Source: Arcobacter sp. UBA7394 (lineage in GTDB: Bacteria; Campylobacterota; Campylobacteria; Campylobacterales; Arcobacteraceae). From it: a stretch of 16,233 nucleotides of DNA. Numbering within the stretch: position 1 is the first letter of the stretch; the number at the start of each line of letters is the position of its first letter. This document shows, one piece after another, positions 1 through 14,362 of the stretch. The position numbers and the translations under genes were made by a program. The stretch covers positions 1 to 16,233 of the forward strand of contig DKNG01000079.1 in the NCBI GenBank assembly GCA_002470185.1, in the 5' to 3' direction. The notes below the pieces were generated by a model. The model had not been told where the DNA came from, ran no database searches, and saw only the letters and a program-made list of their open reading frames with translations.

Positions 1-266
1 GCATCAAAATTTACAAATAATTTGTGCCTAAAATCATAATTCTCAATTTGAAGCTGTTTATTTCTTTTCTCCAATTCAAAAAAAAGCTTATTATTATGAT
101 GTAGTTTTCGAAAAATCTCTTCTGTACTTATAGTGTCATTATTGATATCAAATTTTGATAAGGCTTCATAAGCAAAAATAGCCAAACTATTTTTTTCTAA
201 AATAGGTTCATATTTTGTATAATATTTTGATTCAATAATTAATTGTTTAAATTCTTTACTAGTCAT
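1..266 (-). CDS. EAL-domain protein, N-terminal part (cut by window edge)
   Basis: Partial gene, 88 complete codons, open to the window edge. The translation starts MTSKEFKQLI and reads as the start of an EAL domain: YEPI at residues 19-22 (family Y/F-QPI strand), YEAL at 33-36 (the EAL signature, Glu34 being a metal ligand), and LFVNFD at 83-88 (family LFINL, Asn86 being the second metal ligand). EAL domains hydrolyse cyclic-di-GMP to pGpG in the cytoplasm, and some are inactive binders. The family EALxR arginine is lysine here (Lys38). The domain begins almost at the N-terminus, so no sensor domain precedes it; what follows lies outside the window. The ATG at 266-264 has no clear Shine-Dalgarno. 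The reading frame stays open upstream but I saw no better start. It lies 58 bases downstream of the membrane-protein gene on the same strand, possibly cotranscribed. Activity cannot be judged because the rest of the catalytic site is missing. Confidence 0.8.
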   Translation of the reverse strand, partial: MTSKEFKQLIIESKYYTKYEPILEKNSLAIFAYEALSKFDINNDTISTEEIFRKLHHNNKLFFELEKRNKQLQIENYDFRHKLFVNFD

Positions 267-324
267 AAAAGAATAGTAACAAAATAAACTTAATATTAAT
301 TGATAATGAATATTAGAATTAGTA

Positions 325-711
325 CTATATTAATCCAACTGCAAATATGTAACTAAGTGGATATATAAGTACATTCATATATCTAAAAATTGGTGTCATC
401 TTAATATTAACTGGCATCACATCATGAAGTTCAGAACCTAAAGATAATTTTTTCATCATAGATAATTTAAATGCAATATCAATAAATTTAACAACAATAA
501 TTGAGCTCATCCAAAAAGAAAAATTGCTTAAGTAATATGAAATAAAAATTGTATAAAAAAAAGAAAGATGTAAAGTAAAATATAAAAAAATATTTTTTGA
601 GTACATATAAAAGTTATTTGTTAATAAACCATGTAAAGTATCTGACTTTTGCCAGTATGACTCAAGGAATTCAACAAGTACAAAAATAATTAGTAGGGAA
701 ATTAAATCCAT
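325..711 (-). CDS. small multi-pass membrane protein, unknown function
   Basis: 128-residue protein that I do not recognise. It is strongly hydrophobic, with likely membrane segments at about residues 3-16, 40-61, 64-84 and 108-127. A polar stretch with acidic and histidine residues lies at 17-38 (ESYWQKSDTLHG), and a conserved-looking loop at 88-107 contains KLSLGSELHDVMPVN. The length, composition and lack of Cys pairs or a signal-peptide cleavage motif give no functional family. It starts 17 bases beyond the hairpin that ends rpoC, so it is either expressed by read-through of that terminator or from a promoter I could not identify. No good Shine-Dalgarno precedes the ATG (TCTTAAATTACATG), so the start is only moderately secure. 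Codon use is as AT-rich as that of its neighbours. It is followed on the same strand by the EAL-domain gene. The function stays open. Confidence 0.7.
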   Translation of the reverse strand: MDLISLLIIFVLVEFLESYWQKSDTLHGLLTNNFYMYSKNIFLYFTLHLSFFYTIFISYYLSNFSFWMSSIIVVKFIDIAFKLSMMKKLSLGSELHDVMPVNIKMTPIFRYMNVLIYPLSYIFAVGLI

Positions 712-720
712 GTAATTTAA

Positions 721-9449
<8,729 letters not shown>

Positions 9450-9458
9450 TTAGCTTTT

Positions 9459-9487
9459 ATTATAAAGCACAAAAGCATCCCTAAAGG
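9459..9487 (-). promoter_or_regulatory. candidate internal promoter for rpoBC
   Basis: A perfect TATAAT lies at 9464-9459 (minus), 42 bases upstream of the rpoB start, preceded by TGTGCTT, which gives a TG slightly upstream of the -10 box. There is no good TTGACA at -35. Promoters of Campylobacterota often lack a -35 box and depend on the -10 element, so this is plausible. AT-rich DNA produces such boxes by chance, so confidence is limited. Confidence 0.35.
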
Positions 9488-9491
9488 ATAG

Positions 9492-9518
9492 GGTTAAAAT
9501 TTTGGGTAAATTCTAACC
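9492..9518 (-). other. second intergenic hairpin between rplL and rpoB
   Basis: Arms 9492-9502 and 9508-9518 form an 11-bp stem around a 5-base loop, with one G-U pair on the minus-strand RNA. It is flanked by a further inverted repeat, AGCATC (9474-9479) and GATGCT (9531-9536), which could close a larger structure around it. There is no U-tract after it, so a simple terminator is unlikely. It may serve mRNA processing or attenuation between the ribosomal-protein and polymerase parts of the operon. Confidence 0.45.
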
Positions 9519-9542
9519 TTAGCCTTCAAAGATGCTAATCTT

Positions 9543-9566
9543 TACACAAGGCCGTCGCCTTGTGTA
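9543..9566 (-). other. strong hairpin between rplL and rpoB (attenuator or processing site)
   Basis: Perfect 10-bp stem, TACACAAGGC / GCCTTGTGTA, with a 4-base loop. It lies 23 bases after the rplL stop. No run of U follows on the minus strand, so it is not a classic terminator. In E. coli the rplL-rpoB spacer contains a partial terminator and an RNase III site that lower polymerase output relative to L7/L12. The position here fits the same role, but that is inference. Confidence 0.6.
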
Positions 9567-9589
9567 CGTTTAAAAGTGAGAGTGGAGAA

Positions 9590-9961
9590 TTATGCTAATT
9601 CTACAGTTGCTCCAGCACCTTCTAAATCAGCTTTTGCAGCTTCAGCGTCTTCTTTAGAAACACCTTCTTTAACAACTGCACCAGCTTCTTCAGCCATAGC
9701 TTTAGCTTCTTTTAATCCAAGACCAGTTAACGCTCTAATTACTTTAATTACGTTAATTTTCTTAGCACCAGCATCTTTAATTACTACGTTGAATTCTGTT
9801 TGCTCTTCAGCAGCTTCAACAGCTCCACCAGCAGCACCAGCTACAGCAACAGGCTGTGCAGATACTCCAAATTTTTCTTCGAATTCTTTTACTAATTCAG
9901 AAAGCTCTAATACAGATAAGTTAGAGATGTATTCTAATACGTCTTCTTTAGAAATTGCCAT
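9590..9961 (-). CDS. rplL: 50S ribosomal protein L7/L12
   Basis: 123-residue stalk protein of the large ribosomal subunit. It binds L10 as dimers and recruits translation factors such as EF-Tu and EF-G. Residues 1 to about 33 form the N-terminal dimerisation and L10-binding helices ([20 protein letters not shown]). Residues 37-54 are the Ala/Gly-rich hinge. Residues 55-123 form the factor-binding domain with the conserved block [12 protein letters not shown]. The length is normal for the family (about 120-130). The start ATG at 9961 has AAGGAA upstream at a good spacing. An upstream out-of-frame ATG six bases earlier was rejected because it does not give this protein. It lies 59 bases after rplJ, with an A-rich tandem repeat before its ribosome-binding site. 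Confidence 0.99.
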   Translation of the reverse strand: MAISKEDVLEYISNLSVLELSELVKEFEEKFGVSAQPVAVAGAAGGAVEAAEEQTEFNVVIKDAGAKKINVIKVIRALTGLGLKEAKAMAEEAGAVVKEGVSKEDAEAAKADLEGAGATVELA

Positions 9962-9976
9962 TTCATTATTCCTTAA

Positions 9977-10003
9977 TTTTTATTATTTTTATTATTTTTA
10001 TTA
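9977..10003 (-). repeat. three tandem copies of TAATAAAAA before rplL
   Basis: The plus strand reads TTTTTATTA three times in succession without a mismatch, so the rplL leader RNA carries (UAAUAAAAA)x3 just upstream of the Shine-Dalgarno. Unstructured A/U-rich leaders of this kind can bind ribosomal protein S1 and raise initiation. L7/L12 is needed in several copies per ribosome, so this could be an enhancer. The repeat is observed; the role is inferred. Confidence 0.7.
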
Positions 10004-10020
10004 ATTAACTGCTTAATATA

Positions 10021-10509
10021 TTAAGCTGCCTCTTCTTCTTTTTTCTTGCTAAGTGCATCAAGTCCAATTGTAAAGTTTTGAACTGGTGCCATCCATGTAG
10101 CAGCAAGCATACCAAGAAGTTCTTCTCTAGATGGTAATTTAGCGAATGCATTAACTCTAGCAAGATCAGAAATTTCACCTTCGATGATACCTGATTTGAT
10201 TTCAAATTTATCTTTGTTTGCCATTGCGAATTTATCAGCAACTTTACAAGCAGAAATTTGATCATCAGACCATAAGAAAATATTAGTTCCAGATAATTCA
10301 ATATCACCTAAATCAGCATTTTTTACAGCAACTGTAACTAATGTATTTTTAGCAACTTGAACTTTTGCACCATTTTCTTTAGCATCGTTTCTTAAAGTTT
10401 CTAATTCTTTGTGAGTAAGTCCTTTATAATCACAAACTACGATAGCTTGAGACTCTTTGAATTCACCTGTTAAAAAATCAACTACTTCAGATTTTTGTTG
10501 TTTAGTCAT
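10021..10509 (-). CDS. rplJ: 50S ribosomal protein L10
   Basis: 162-residue protein that anchors L7/L12 dimers to 23S rRNA at the stalk base. The N-terminal two-thirds has the family pattern: EAIVVCDYKGL-type strand (here QAIVVCDYKGLTHKELETL at about 19-37), then KVQVAKNTL, the RNA-binding segment. The C-terminal helix, about residues 130-162 (LPSREELLGMLAATWMAPVQ and onward to KKKEEEAA), is the L7/L12-binding arm. The length is normal (E. coli 165). The ATG at 10509 has AAGGAG eight bases upstream. A 160-base structured leader separates it from rplA, consistent with the known autogenous control in which the L10-L12 complex represses its own mRNA. Confidence 0.98.
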   Translation of the reverse strand: MTKQQKSEVVDFLTGEFKESQAIVVCDYKGLTHKELETLRNDAKENGAKVQVAKNTLVTVAVKNADLGDIELSGTNIFLWSDDQISACKVADKFAMANKDKFEIKSGIIEGEISDLARVNAFAKLPSREELLGMLAATWMAPVQNFTIGLDALSKKKEEEAA

Positions 10510-10590
10510 TTATATATCTCCTTCCAAAACATCCAACTTCAGCAGGTCTTACAAAATACAGGAGTATGTATTTTACCGGCTATCTTCAGT
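10510..10590 (-). promoter_or_regulatory. probable L10 leader (autoregulatory RNA) of rplJ
   Basis: Directly upstream of rplJ, the minus-strand RNA has an apical perfect 8-bp hairpin, AAAATACA / TGTATTTT (plus-strand arms 10553-10560 and 10567-10574, 6-base loop). Below it a second helix pairs GCCGGT with ACCTGC (10580-10575 with 10547-10542, one mismatch). A five-base one-sided bulge (GTAAG, 10552-10548) separates the two helices. Two helices around an asymmetric bulge, ending shortly before the Shine-Dalgarno, match the general layout of L10(L12) binding leaders with a kink-turn. I cannot run a covariance model, so the assignment is by position and shape. Confidence 0.55.
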
Positions 10591-10619
10591 TTTTAATGTA
10601 GTGCTTTGAACACTCAAAC

Positions 10620-10643
10620 GTGAAGATATAAAAATATCTTCAC
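10620..10643 (-). other. hairpin between rplA and rplJ
   Basis: Perfect 10-bp stem, GTGAAGATAT / ATATCTTCAC, with a 4-base loop of A on the plus strand (U on the RNA). It lies 27 bases after the rplA stop and upstream of the L10 leader. No U-tract follows, so a full terminator is unlikely. It could be an RNase III or stabilising 3'-end structure that separates rplKA from rplJL mRNA. Confidence 0.6.
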
Positions 10644-10669
10644 TATTGAATGTTAAATAGGCAATAAGC

Positions 10670-11368
10670 TTATTTAAGATCCATTAATTCTGTTGTATCT
10701 ACATTAACAGATGGTGACATAGTTAATGAGAACGCAGCGTTAGCAATATATCTACCTTTAGCAGATGAAGGCTTCGCTTTGTTAATAGCTTTAACGAAAG
10801 ATTCAATATTTTCTTTAATAGCTTCTTCAGAGAATGACACTTTACCAACTGCAGCTTGCATGTTACCTTTTTTATCAACTCTATATGCAACTTGACCACC
10901 TTTAGCATCATTAACAGCTTTAGTTACGTCCATAGTTACAGTACCAGTTTTAGGGTTAGGCATTAAACCTTTTGGTCCTAAGATTCTTCCTAGTTTACCA
11001 ACTAATCCCATACAATCAGGAGTTGCAATTAATACGTCAAAGTTGATTTCTCCACCTTGAACAGTTTCTACTAAATCATCATTTCCAACGATGTCTGCAC
11101 CAGCTGCTTTAGCTTCATCAACTTTAGCACCTTTAGCGAAAACTGCAACTCTTACAGTTTTACCAGTTCCGTTTGGAAGTACAACTGCACCTCTAATCAT
11201 TTGATCTGCATGTCTTGGGTCAACGTTTAAGTTTAAAGAAACTTCTACTGACTCGTCAAATTTAGCAGATGCTAAGTTTTTAACTAAACTACAAGCTTCA
11301 GCGAAAGAATAATCTCTTTCTTCAATTTTTTCTGATAAAGCTTTATATCTTTTTGAAATTTTTGCCAT
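10670..11368 (-). CDS. rplA: 50S ribosomal protein L1
   Basis: 232-residue protein of the L1 stalk, which binds helices 76-78 of 23S rRNA and helps release deacylated tRNA from the E site. In many bacteria it also represses its own operon. The most conserved block of the family is present at about 121-144: [20 protein letters not shown] followed by TGTV. The N-terminus ([15 protein letters not shown]) and the length match the usual 230-235 residues, which supports the ATG at 11368. GGAG lies six bases upstream. It follows rplK after an 80-base spacer with a hairpin and precedes the rplJ leader. No unusual residues were noticed. Confidence 0.99.
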   Translation of the reverse strand: MAKISKRYKALSEKIEERDYSFAEACSLVKNLASAKFDESVEVSLNLNVDPRHADQMIRGAVVLPNGTGKTVRVAVFAKGAKVDEAKAAGADIVGNDDLVETVQGGEINFDVLIATPDCMGLVGKLGRILGPKGLMPNPKTGTVTMDVTKAVNDAKGGQVAYRVDKKGNMQAAVGKVSFSEEAIKENIESFVKAINKAKPSSAKGRYIANAAFSLTMSPSVNVDTTELMDLK

Positions 11369-11399
11369 TTTGTTCTCCGCAATGAATTATTTTTTTTGC

Positions 11400-11424
11400 T
11401 ACCGCCATTTCAAGTCTGGCGGTA
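11400..11424 (-). other. hairpin between rplK and rplA
   Basis: Perfect 8-bp, GC-rich stem, TACCGCCA / TGGCGGTA, with a 9-base loop, in the 80-base rplK-rplA spacer. The RNA downstream is A-rich (GCAAAAAAAA), not U-rich, so it cannot be an intrinsic terminator for the operon. It may be a processing or stabilising structure, or take part in L1 feedback, although I did not recognise an L1-type binding motif. Confidence 0.6.
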
Positions 11425-11448
11425 AGACCTGTTTTACTAATTAGAATA

Positions 11449-11874
11449 TTATAATTCTGTAGTAATTCCCATTGATCTAGCTGAACCAGCAACAATTTTT
11501 GCAGCTTGTTCTTTATCGTTAGTATTTAAATCTGCGATTTTCATTTCAACGATTTCTAAAACTTGCTCTTTAGTTAAAGAAGCAATTTTATTTTTTAAAG
11601 GATTGTCAGAACCTTTTTTGATTCCGGCAGCTTTTTTAATTAAGTCAGTCATTGGTGGTTGTTTTAAAACAAATGTGAAACTTTTATCTGAATAAACAGT
11701 AATTTCTACAGGAATGTTAAATCCACTTTTATCTTTAGTTTTTTCATTGAATGCTTTACAGAATTCCATGATATTAATACCTCTTTGACCTAATGCAGGT
11801 CCTACAGGTGGTGATGGGTTTGCAGCACCAGCAGGTATTTGTAATTTAAGTATTCCGTCTACTTTTTTAGCCAT
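11449..11874 (-). CDS. rplK: 50S ribosomal protein L11
   Basis: 141-residue protein of the GTPase-associated centre, which binds 23S rRNA helices 43-44 and takes part in factor binding and in the stringent-response trigger. The N-terminal domain shows [20 protein letters not shown] followed by [13 protein letters not shown], the highly conserved proline-rich hinge of L11. The C-terminal RNA-binding domain (about 70-141) includes [13 protein letters not shown] and ends [13 protein letters not shown], as in the family. The length is exactly typical (141-142). The ATG at 11874 is preceded by AAGGAA. It is the first gene of the rplKAJL block, 102 bases after nusG, and that spacer contains a long inverted repeat. 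Confidence 0.99.
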   Translation of the reverse strand: MAKKVDGILKLQIPAGAANPSPPVGPALGQRGINIMEFCKAFNEKTKDKSGFNIPVEITVYSDKSFTFVLKQPPMTDLIKKAAGIKKGSDNPLKNKIASLTKEQVLEIVEMKIADLNTNDKEQAAKIVAGSARSMGITTEL

Positions 11875-11909
11875 GCTAATTTCCTTTTATATATTTTTTG
11901 TTAATGATT

Positions 11910-11965
11910 TAGGCATTAGGCAAGAAAACTATAATGAAGAAGCAAGTTTTTTTGCCTAATGCCTA
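11910..11965 (-). repeat. 21-bp inverted repeat between nusG and rplK
   Basis: The arms at 11910-11930 and 11945-11965 pair over 21 positions with one mismatch (G-U on the plus-strand RNA, C-A on the minus). The outer 14 pairs are perfect and the loop is 14 bases. The outer part of the arm is itself a direct repeat, TAGGCAT TAGGCA. No U-tract follows on either strand. It is the longest inverted repeat I found in the window. It could be an RNase processing site, a regulatory leader of rplK, or a small REP-like element. Confidence 0.75.
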
Positions 11966-11976
11966 GAAGTTGAAAC

Positions 11977-12504
11977 TTATACTACTCTTTCTACTTGAGA
12001 GTATGAAATTTCAACTGGTGTATTTCTACCAAAAATAGAAACATTTAATTTTAAGATTCCTGAAGCCATATCGAAGTCTTCCACAACACCATTAAAGTTT
12101 GCAAATGGACCTTCGTTAATTCTAACCATTTCACCTTCGTCAAATGAAACTTTTGGTTTAGCAGCAGCTCTATTTTCTACTTTATCTAAGATAGCTTTAA
12201 TATCTTTGTCAGATAATGGAGTAGGTTTTTTAGATTCACCAATGAATCTACCAACTCTAGGCATTGACTGAATTCTATGCCATAATGCAGTATCTAAATC
12301 AATCTTTGCAAATGCATAAGCTGGGTATAAAGGTCTTTCAACGATAGACTTTTTACCTTTTTTAATTTCAATTAAATCTTCAGTTGGAACTAATACTTCT
12401 GAAATTTTACCATCAGCCATTTCTTCTGCTAGTTGAAGAAGTGCTCTTTTAACAGACAACTCACTCCCTGAGTAAGTTTGAATTGCATACCAATTTTGTG
12501 CCAT
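11977..12504 (-). CDS. nusG: transcription termination/antitermination factor NusG
   Basis: 175-residue general transcription elongation factor. It binds the RNA polymerase clamp through its N-terminal domain and Rho or ribosomal protein S10 through its KOW domain. The NGN domain starts NWYAIQTYSGSELSVKRAL at residue 4 and includes PLYPAYAFAKIDL and MPRVGRFIG, all family hallmarks. The KOW domain is at about 119-150 (FDEGEMVRINEGPFANFNGV). The length is close to E. coli NusG (181). The ATG at 12504 has AAGGAA upstream; the first base of the secE stop codon's TAA runs into this site, and only 12 bases separate the genes, so they are surely cotranscribed. The secE-nusG pairing is near-universal in bacteria. 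Confidence 0.99.
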   Translation of the reverse strand: MAQNWYAIQTYSGSELSVKRALLQLAEEMADGKISEVLVPTEDLIEIKKGKKSIVERPLYPAYAFAKIDLDTALWHRIQSMPRVGRFIGESKKPTPLSDKDIKAILDKVENRAAAKPKVSFDEGEMVRINEGPFANFNGVVEDFDMASGILKLNVSIFGRNTPVEISYSQVERVV

Positions 12505-12516
12505 TATATATTTTCC

Positions 12517-12699
12517 TTAGTTCATTACAGAAGATAAGCTTAAAGACATAACCGCGTCAATCAGTGCTAAGAATAGTGATATTACTGTCACTACGATAAA
12601 TACAGATAAATATGCTGATCTAATTTGTTCTTTAATAGGAAAAATTACTTTAAATAACTCTTCTTTAGCATTTTTATAATAAGTTTTTAATTTGTTCAC
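12517..12699 (-). CDS. secE: preprotein translocase subunit SecE
   Basis: Small single-span subunit of the SecYEG translocon in the inner membrane, which clamps the two halves of SecY. I place the start at GTG 12699-12697, giving 60 residues, because GGAG lies six bases upstream (TTGGAGTCAATTGTG). A TTG start four codons earlier (12711) would use part of that Shine-Dalgarno as its own codons and has no ribosome-binding site itself. The sequence shows the family pattern: an amphipathic cytoplasmic helix ending KNAKEELFKVIFPIKEQ (residues 10-26), with the conserved E-L-x-K-V-x-P motif, then one membrane helix at about 29-53. The length matches the minimal SecE form, unlike the three-span SecE of E. 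coli. It lies between tRNA-Trp and nusG, a common arrangement. Confidence 0.95.
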   Translation of the reverse strand: MNKLKTYYKNAKEELFKVIFPIKEQIRSAYLSVFIVVTVISLFLALIDAVMSLSLSSVMN

Positions 12700-12779
12700 A
12701 ATTGACTCCAAGTATAAATGAAAATAAGCTTGTAAATTCTTTTAAAAACAGTCTATACTACTTTTAAAAAAATTTATAG

Positions 12780-12855
12780 TGGCAGGCCAGGAGGGACTCG
12801 AACCCACAGCCGTCGGATTTGGAATCCGGCGCTCTACCATTGGAGCTACTGACCT
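12780..12855 (-). tRNA. trnW: tRNA-Trp (anticodon CCA)
   Basis: 76-base tRNA with encoded 3' CCA. The acceptor is AGGTCAG / CTGGCCT (one G-U pair), the D-arm is GCTC/GAGC, and the anticodon loop TTCCAAA reads UGG. The T-loop is TTCGAGT. Two non-Watson-Crick positions are visible: C-A at the top of the anticodon stem (27-43) and U-U in the T-stem (50-64). It sits inside the protein operon between rpmG and secE, so it must be cut out of a long mRNA. This placement of tRNA-Trp before secE-nusG is common in bacteria. Confidence 0.97.
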
Positions 12856-12858
12856 GCT

Positions 12859-12886
12859 TGAAAAGAAGGTCTGCAAGATGCAGACC
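12859..12886 (-). terminator. terminator-like hairpin between rpmG and tRNA-Trp
   Basis: Perfect 8-bp stem, GGTCTGCA / TGCAGACC, with a 3-base loop (12868-12886). On the minus strand it is followed by TTCTTTTCAA, an imperfect U-tract, shortly before the tRNA-Trp 5' end. A partial terminator here would let tuf and rpmG be made in excess of secE-nusG. It could instead mark an RNase cut that separates the tuf-rpmG mRNA from the tRNA precursor. Confidence 0.5.
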
Positions 12887-12900
12887 CCTAAATTAAAGTC

Positions 12901-13071
12901 TTATGACTTTAATTTTACTTCTTTATGAGAAGTGTGTTTTTTTAATCTAGGACTATATTTCTTAGTCTCAAACTTTTCAGTATGAGTCTTAGGGTTTTTA
13001 GTCGTAGTGTAGTTAATATCACCACACTCTTGACATTTTAATCCGATTTTAATTCTATTTCCGTTTGCCAT
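12901..13071 (-). CDS. rpmG: 50S ribosomal protein L33
   Basis: 56-residue protein of the large subunit, located near the E site. The sequence starts [20 protein letters not shown] and ends [13 protein letters not shown], clearly L33. The first zinc-knuckle pair Cys13-x-x-Cys16 is present, but the second pair, usually YCPRC, reads YSPRL here, so both C-terminal cysteines are lost and a complete four-Cys zinc ribbon cannot form. The length is typical (50-56). The ATG at 13071 has AAGGAA upstream, which begins within the tuf stop codon (TAAGGAA), 10 bases after tuf, so translation is closely linked. It is followed by a hairpin and tRNA-Trp. The assignment is secure by sequence and by the tuf-rpmG-trnW-secE context. 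Confidence 0.96.
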   Translation of the reverse strand: MANGNRIKIGLKCQECGDINYTTTKNPKTHTEKFETKKYSPRLKKHTSHKEVKLKS

Positions 13072-13081
13072 CTAAAATTCC

Positions 13082-14290
13082 TTACACAAGGATTTCAGCA
13101 ACAACACCTGCACCTACAGTTCTACCACCTTCTCTAATAGCGAACTGAGTTCCCTTTTCAAGAGCGATTGGAGCAACTAGTTTAACAGTCATTTCAACGT
13201 TATCACCAGGCATAACCATTTCAGTTCCCTCTGGTAAAGTACAAGAACCAGTAACATCTGTAGTTCTTACATAGAATTGTGGTCTGTATCCTGAGAAGAA
13301 TGGAGTGTGTCTACCACCTTCCTCTTTAGAAAGGATATATACTTCACATCTGAATTCAGTGTGTGGAGTAATTGTACCTGGCTTAATAAGAACTTGTCCT
13401 CTTTGAACTTCTTCTTTTTTAATACCTCTAATTAAGATACCAGCGTTATCACCAGCTTCAGCGTATTCCATTTCTTTTCTGAACATTTCAATACCAGTAA
13501 CTGTAGTAGTTTGAGTATCTTTTAATCCAACGATTTCAATAGATTCACCTAATTTAATTGTACCTTTAGAAATAGCACCAGTTACAACTGTTCCTCTTCC
13601 TGAGATAGAGAATACATCTTCAACAGGCATTAAGAAATCTTTATCAGTATCTCTTTGTGGAGTTGGGATATAAGCATCAACTTCGTTCATAAGGTTATAA
13701 ATCTTTTCAGACCATTCACCAGCTGTACCAGCTTTAGCTTCTTCTAATGCTTGGAATGCAGATCCAGCTACGATTGGAGTATCGTCACCTGGGAAGTCAT
13801 ACTCAGAAAGTAATTCTCTTACTTCCATTTCAACTAATTCTAACATTTCTTCTTTATCTTCGTCATCTAATTGATCTTCTTTGTTTAAGAATACAACAAT
13901 GTAAGGTACACCTACTTGCTTAGATAATAAGATATGCTCTCTAGTTTGTGCCATAGGACCATCAGTTGAAGCAATTACTAAAATAGCTCCATCCATTTGT
14001 GCAGCACCAGTAATCATGTTTTTAACGTAATCGGCGTGACCTGGACAATCTACGTGAGCGTAGTGTCTAGTTTCAGTTTCGTACTCAACGTGAGAAGTAG
14101 CAATAGTAATTCCTCTTTCTCTTTCTTCTGGAGCGTTATCAATTTGATCGTAATCCATAGTAGCTTGACCATTTTTAAGCCCTAAACACATAGTGATAGC
14201 TGCTGTTAATGTAGTTTTACCGTGGTCAACGTGACCAATTGTTCCAATGTTAACGTGCGGTTTGCTTCGTTCGAATTTTTCTTTTGCCAT
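13082..14290 (-). CDS. tuf: elongation factor Tu
   Basis: 402-residue GTPase that carries aminoacyl-tRNA to the ribosomal A site. Domain 1 has the P-loop GHVDHGKT (19-26), switch I with RGIT (59-62), the switch II motif DCPGH (81-85, His85 being the catalytic histidine) and NKED (136-139, guanine specificity). Domains 2 and 3 follow, with [10 protein letters not shown] and a C-terminus ending [17 protein letters not shown], all standard. The length is slightly above the E. coli protein (394) and equal or close to other Campylobacterota. The ATG at 14290 has AAGGGG upstream at seven bases. It follows four tRNA genes and precedes rpmG, as in the tRNA-tufB layout. A structured leader and its own promoter lie upstream. 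Only one tuf copy is visible here. Confidence 0.99.
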   Translation of the reverse strand: MAKEKFERSKPHVNIGTIGHVDHGKTTLTAAITMCLGLKNGQATMDYDQIDNAPEERERGITIATSHVEYETETRHYAHVDCPGHADYVKNMITGAAQMDGAILVIASTDGPMAQTREHILLSKQVGVPYIVVFLNKEDQLDDEDKEEMLELVEMEVRELLSEYDFPGDDTPIVAGSAFQALEEAKAGTAGEWSEKIYNLMNEVDAYIPTPQRDTDKDFLMPVEDVFSISGRGTVVTGAISKGTIKLGESIEIVGLKDTQTTTVTGIEMFRKEMEYAEAGDNAGILIRGIKKEEVQRGQVLIKPGTITPHTEFRCEVYILSKEEGGRHTPFFSGYRPQFYVRTTDVTGSCTLPEGTEMVMPGDNVEMTVKLVAPIALEKGTQFAIREGGRTVGAGVVAEILV

Positions 14291-14320
14291 AGAAATTCCC
14301 CTTCTAAATTTTGGTTATTG

Positions 14321-14362
14321 CCCTCTGAGTAGATAAGCCCATTAGCTTCTCTATTCAGAGGG
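14321..14362 (-). promoter_or_regulatory. hairpin in the tuf leader
   Basis: The arms at 14321-14337 and 14346-14362 pair over 17 positions with two mismatches on the RNA; the outer eight pairs (CCCTCTGA / TCAGAGGG) are perfect. It lies 30 bases before the tuf start, in the 5' untranslated RNA. The bases TCCCCT at the 5' edge (14364-14359) are also complementary to AGGGGA at the tuf ribosome-binding site, so an alternative fold that blocks initiation is possible. No U-tract follows, which argues against a terminator. Confidence 0.6.

Noticed and set aside
9576..10004. 142-aa plus-strand frame opposite rplL
   Set aside because: The Ala/Ser/Thr-rich composition is the complement of the Ala/Glu-rich rplL; it has no domain and is antisense to a highly expressed gene.
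10011..10026. 16-base perfect palindrome GCTTAATA/TATTAAGC over the rplJ stop codon
   Set aside because: With no loop bases the inner part cannot form a good hairpin, and it is mostly A/T; chance or a weak structure is more likely than a function.
10005..10307. 100-aa minus-strand frame inside rplJ
   Set aside because: It is a shifted frame of rplJ with low-complexity Leu/Lys content and no ribosome-binding site; rplJ itself is unambiguous.
10960..10975. Second copy of the TTAGGCATTA motif of the nusG-rplK repeat
   Set aside because: It is inside the conserved coding sequence of rplA (MPNPK region) and matches only over about ten bases, so it is coincidence.
11400..11424. rplK-rplA hairpin as a terminator
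   Set aside because: The RNA after the stem is A-rich on the coding strand, not U-rich, so it cannot be an intrinsic terminator of this operon.
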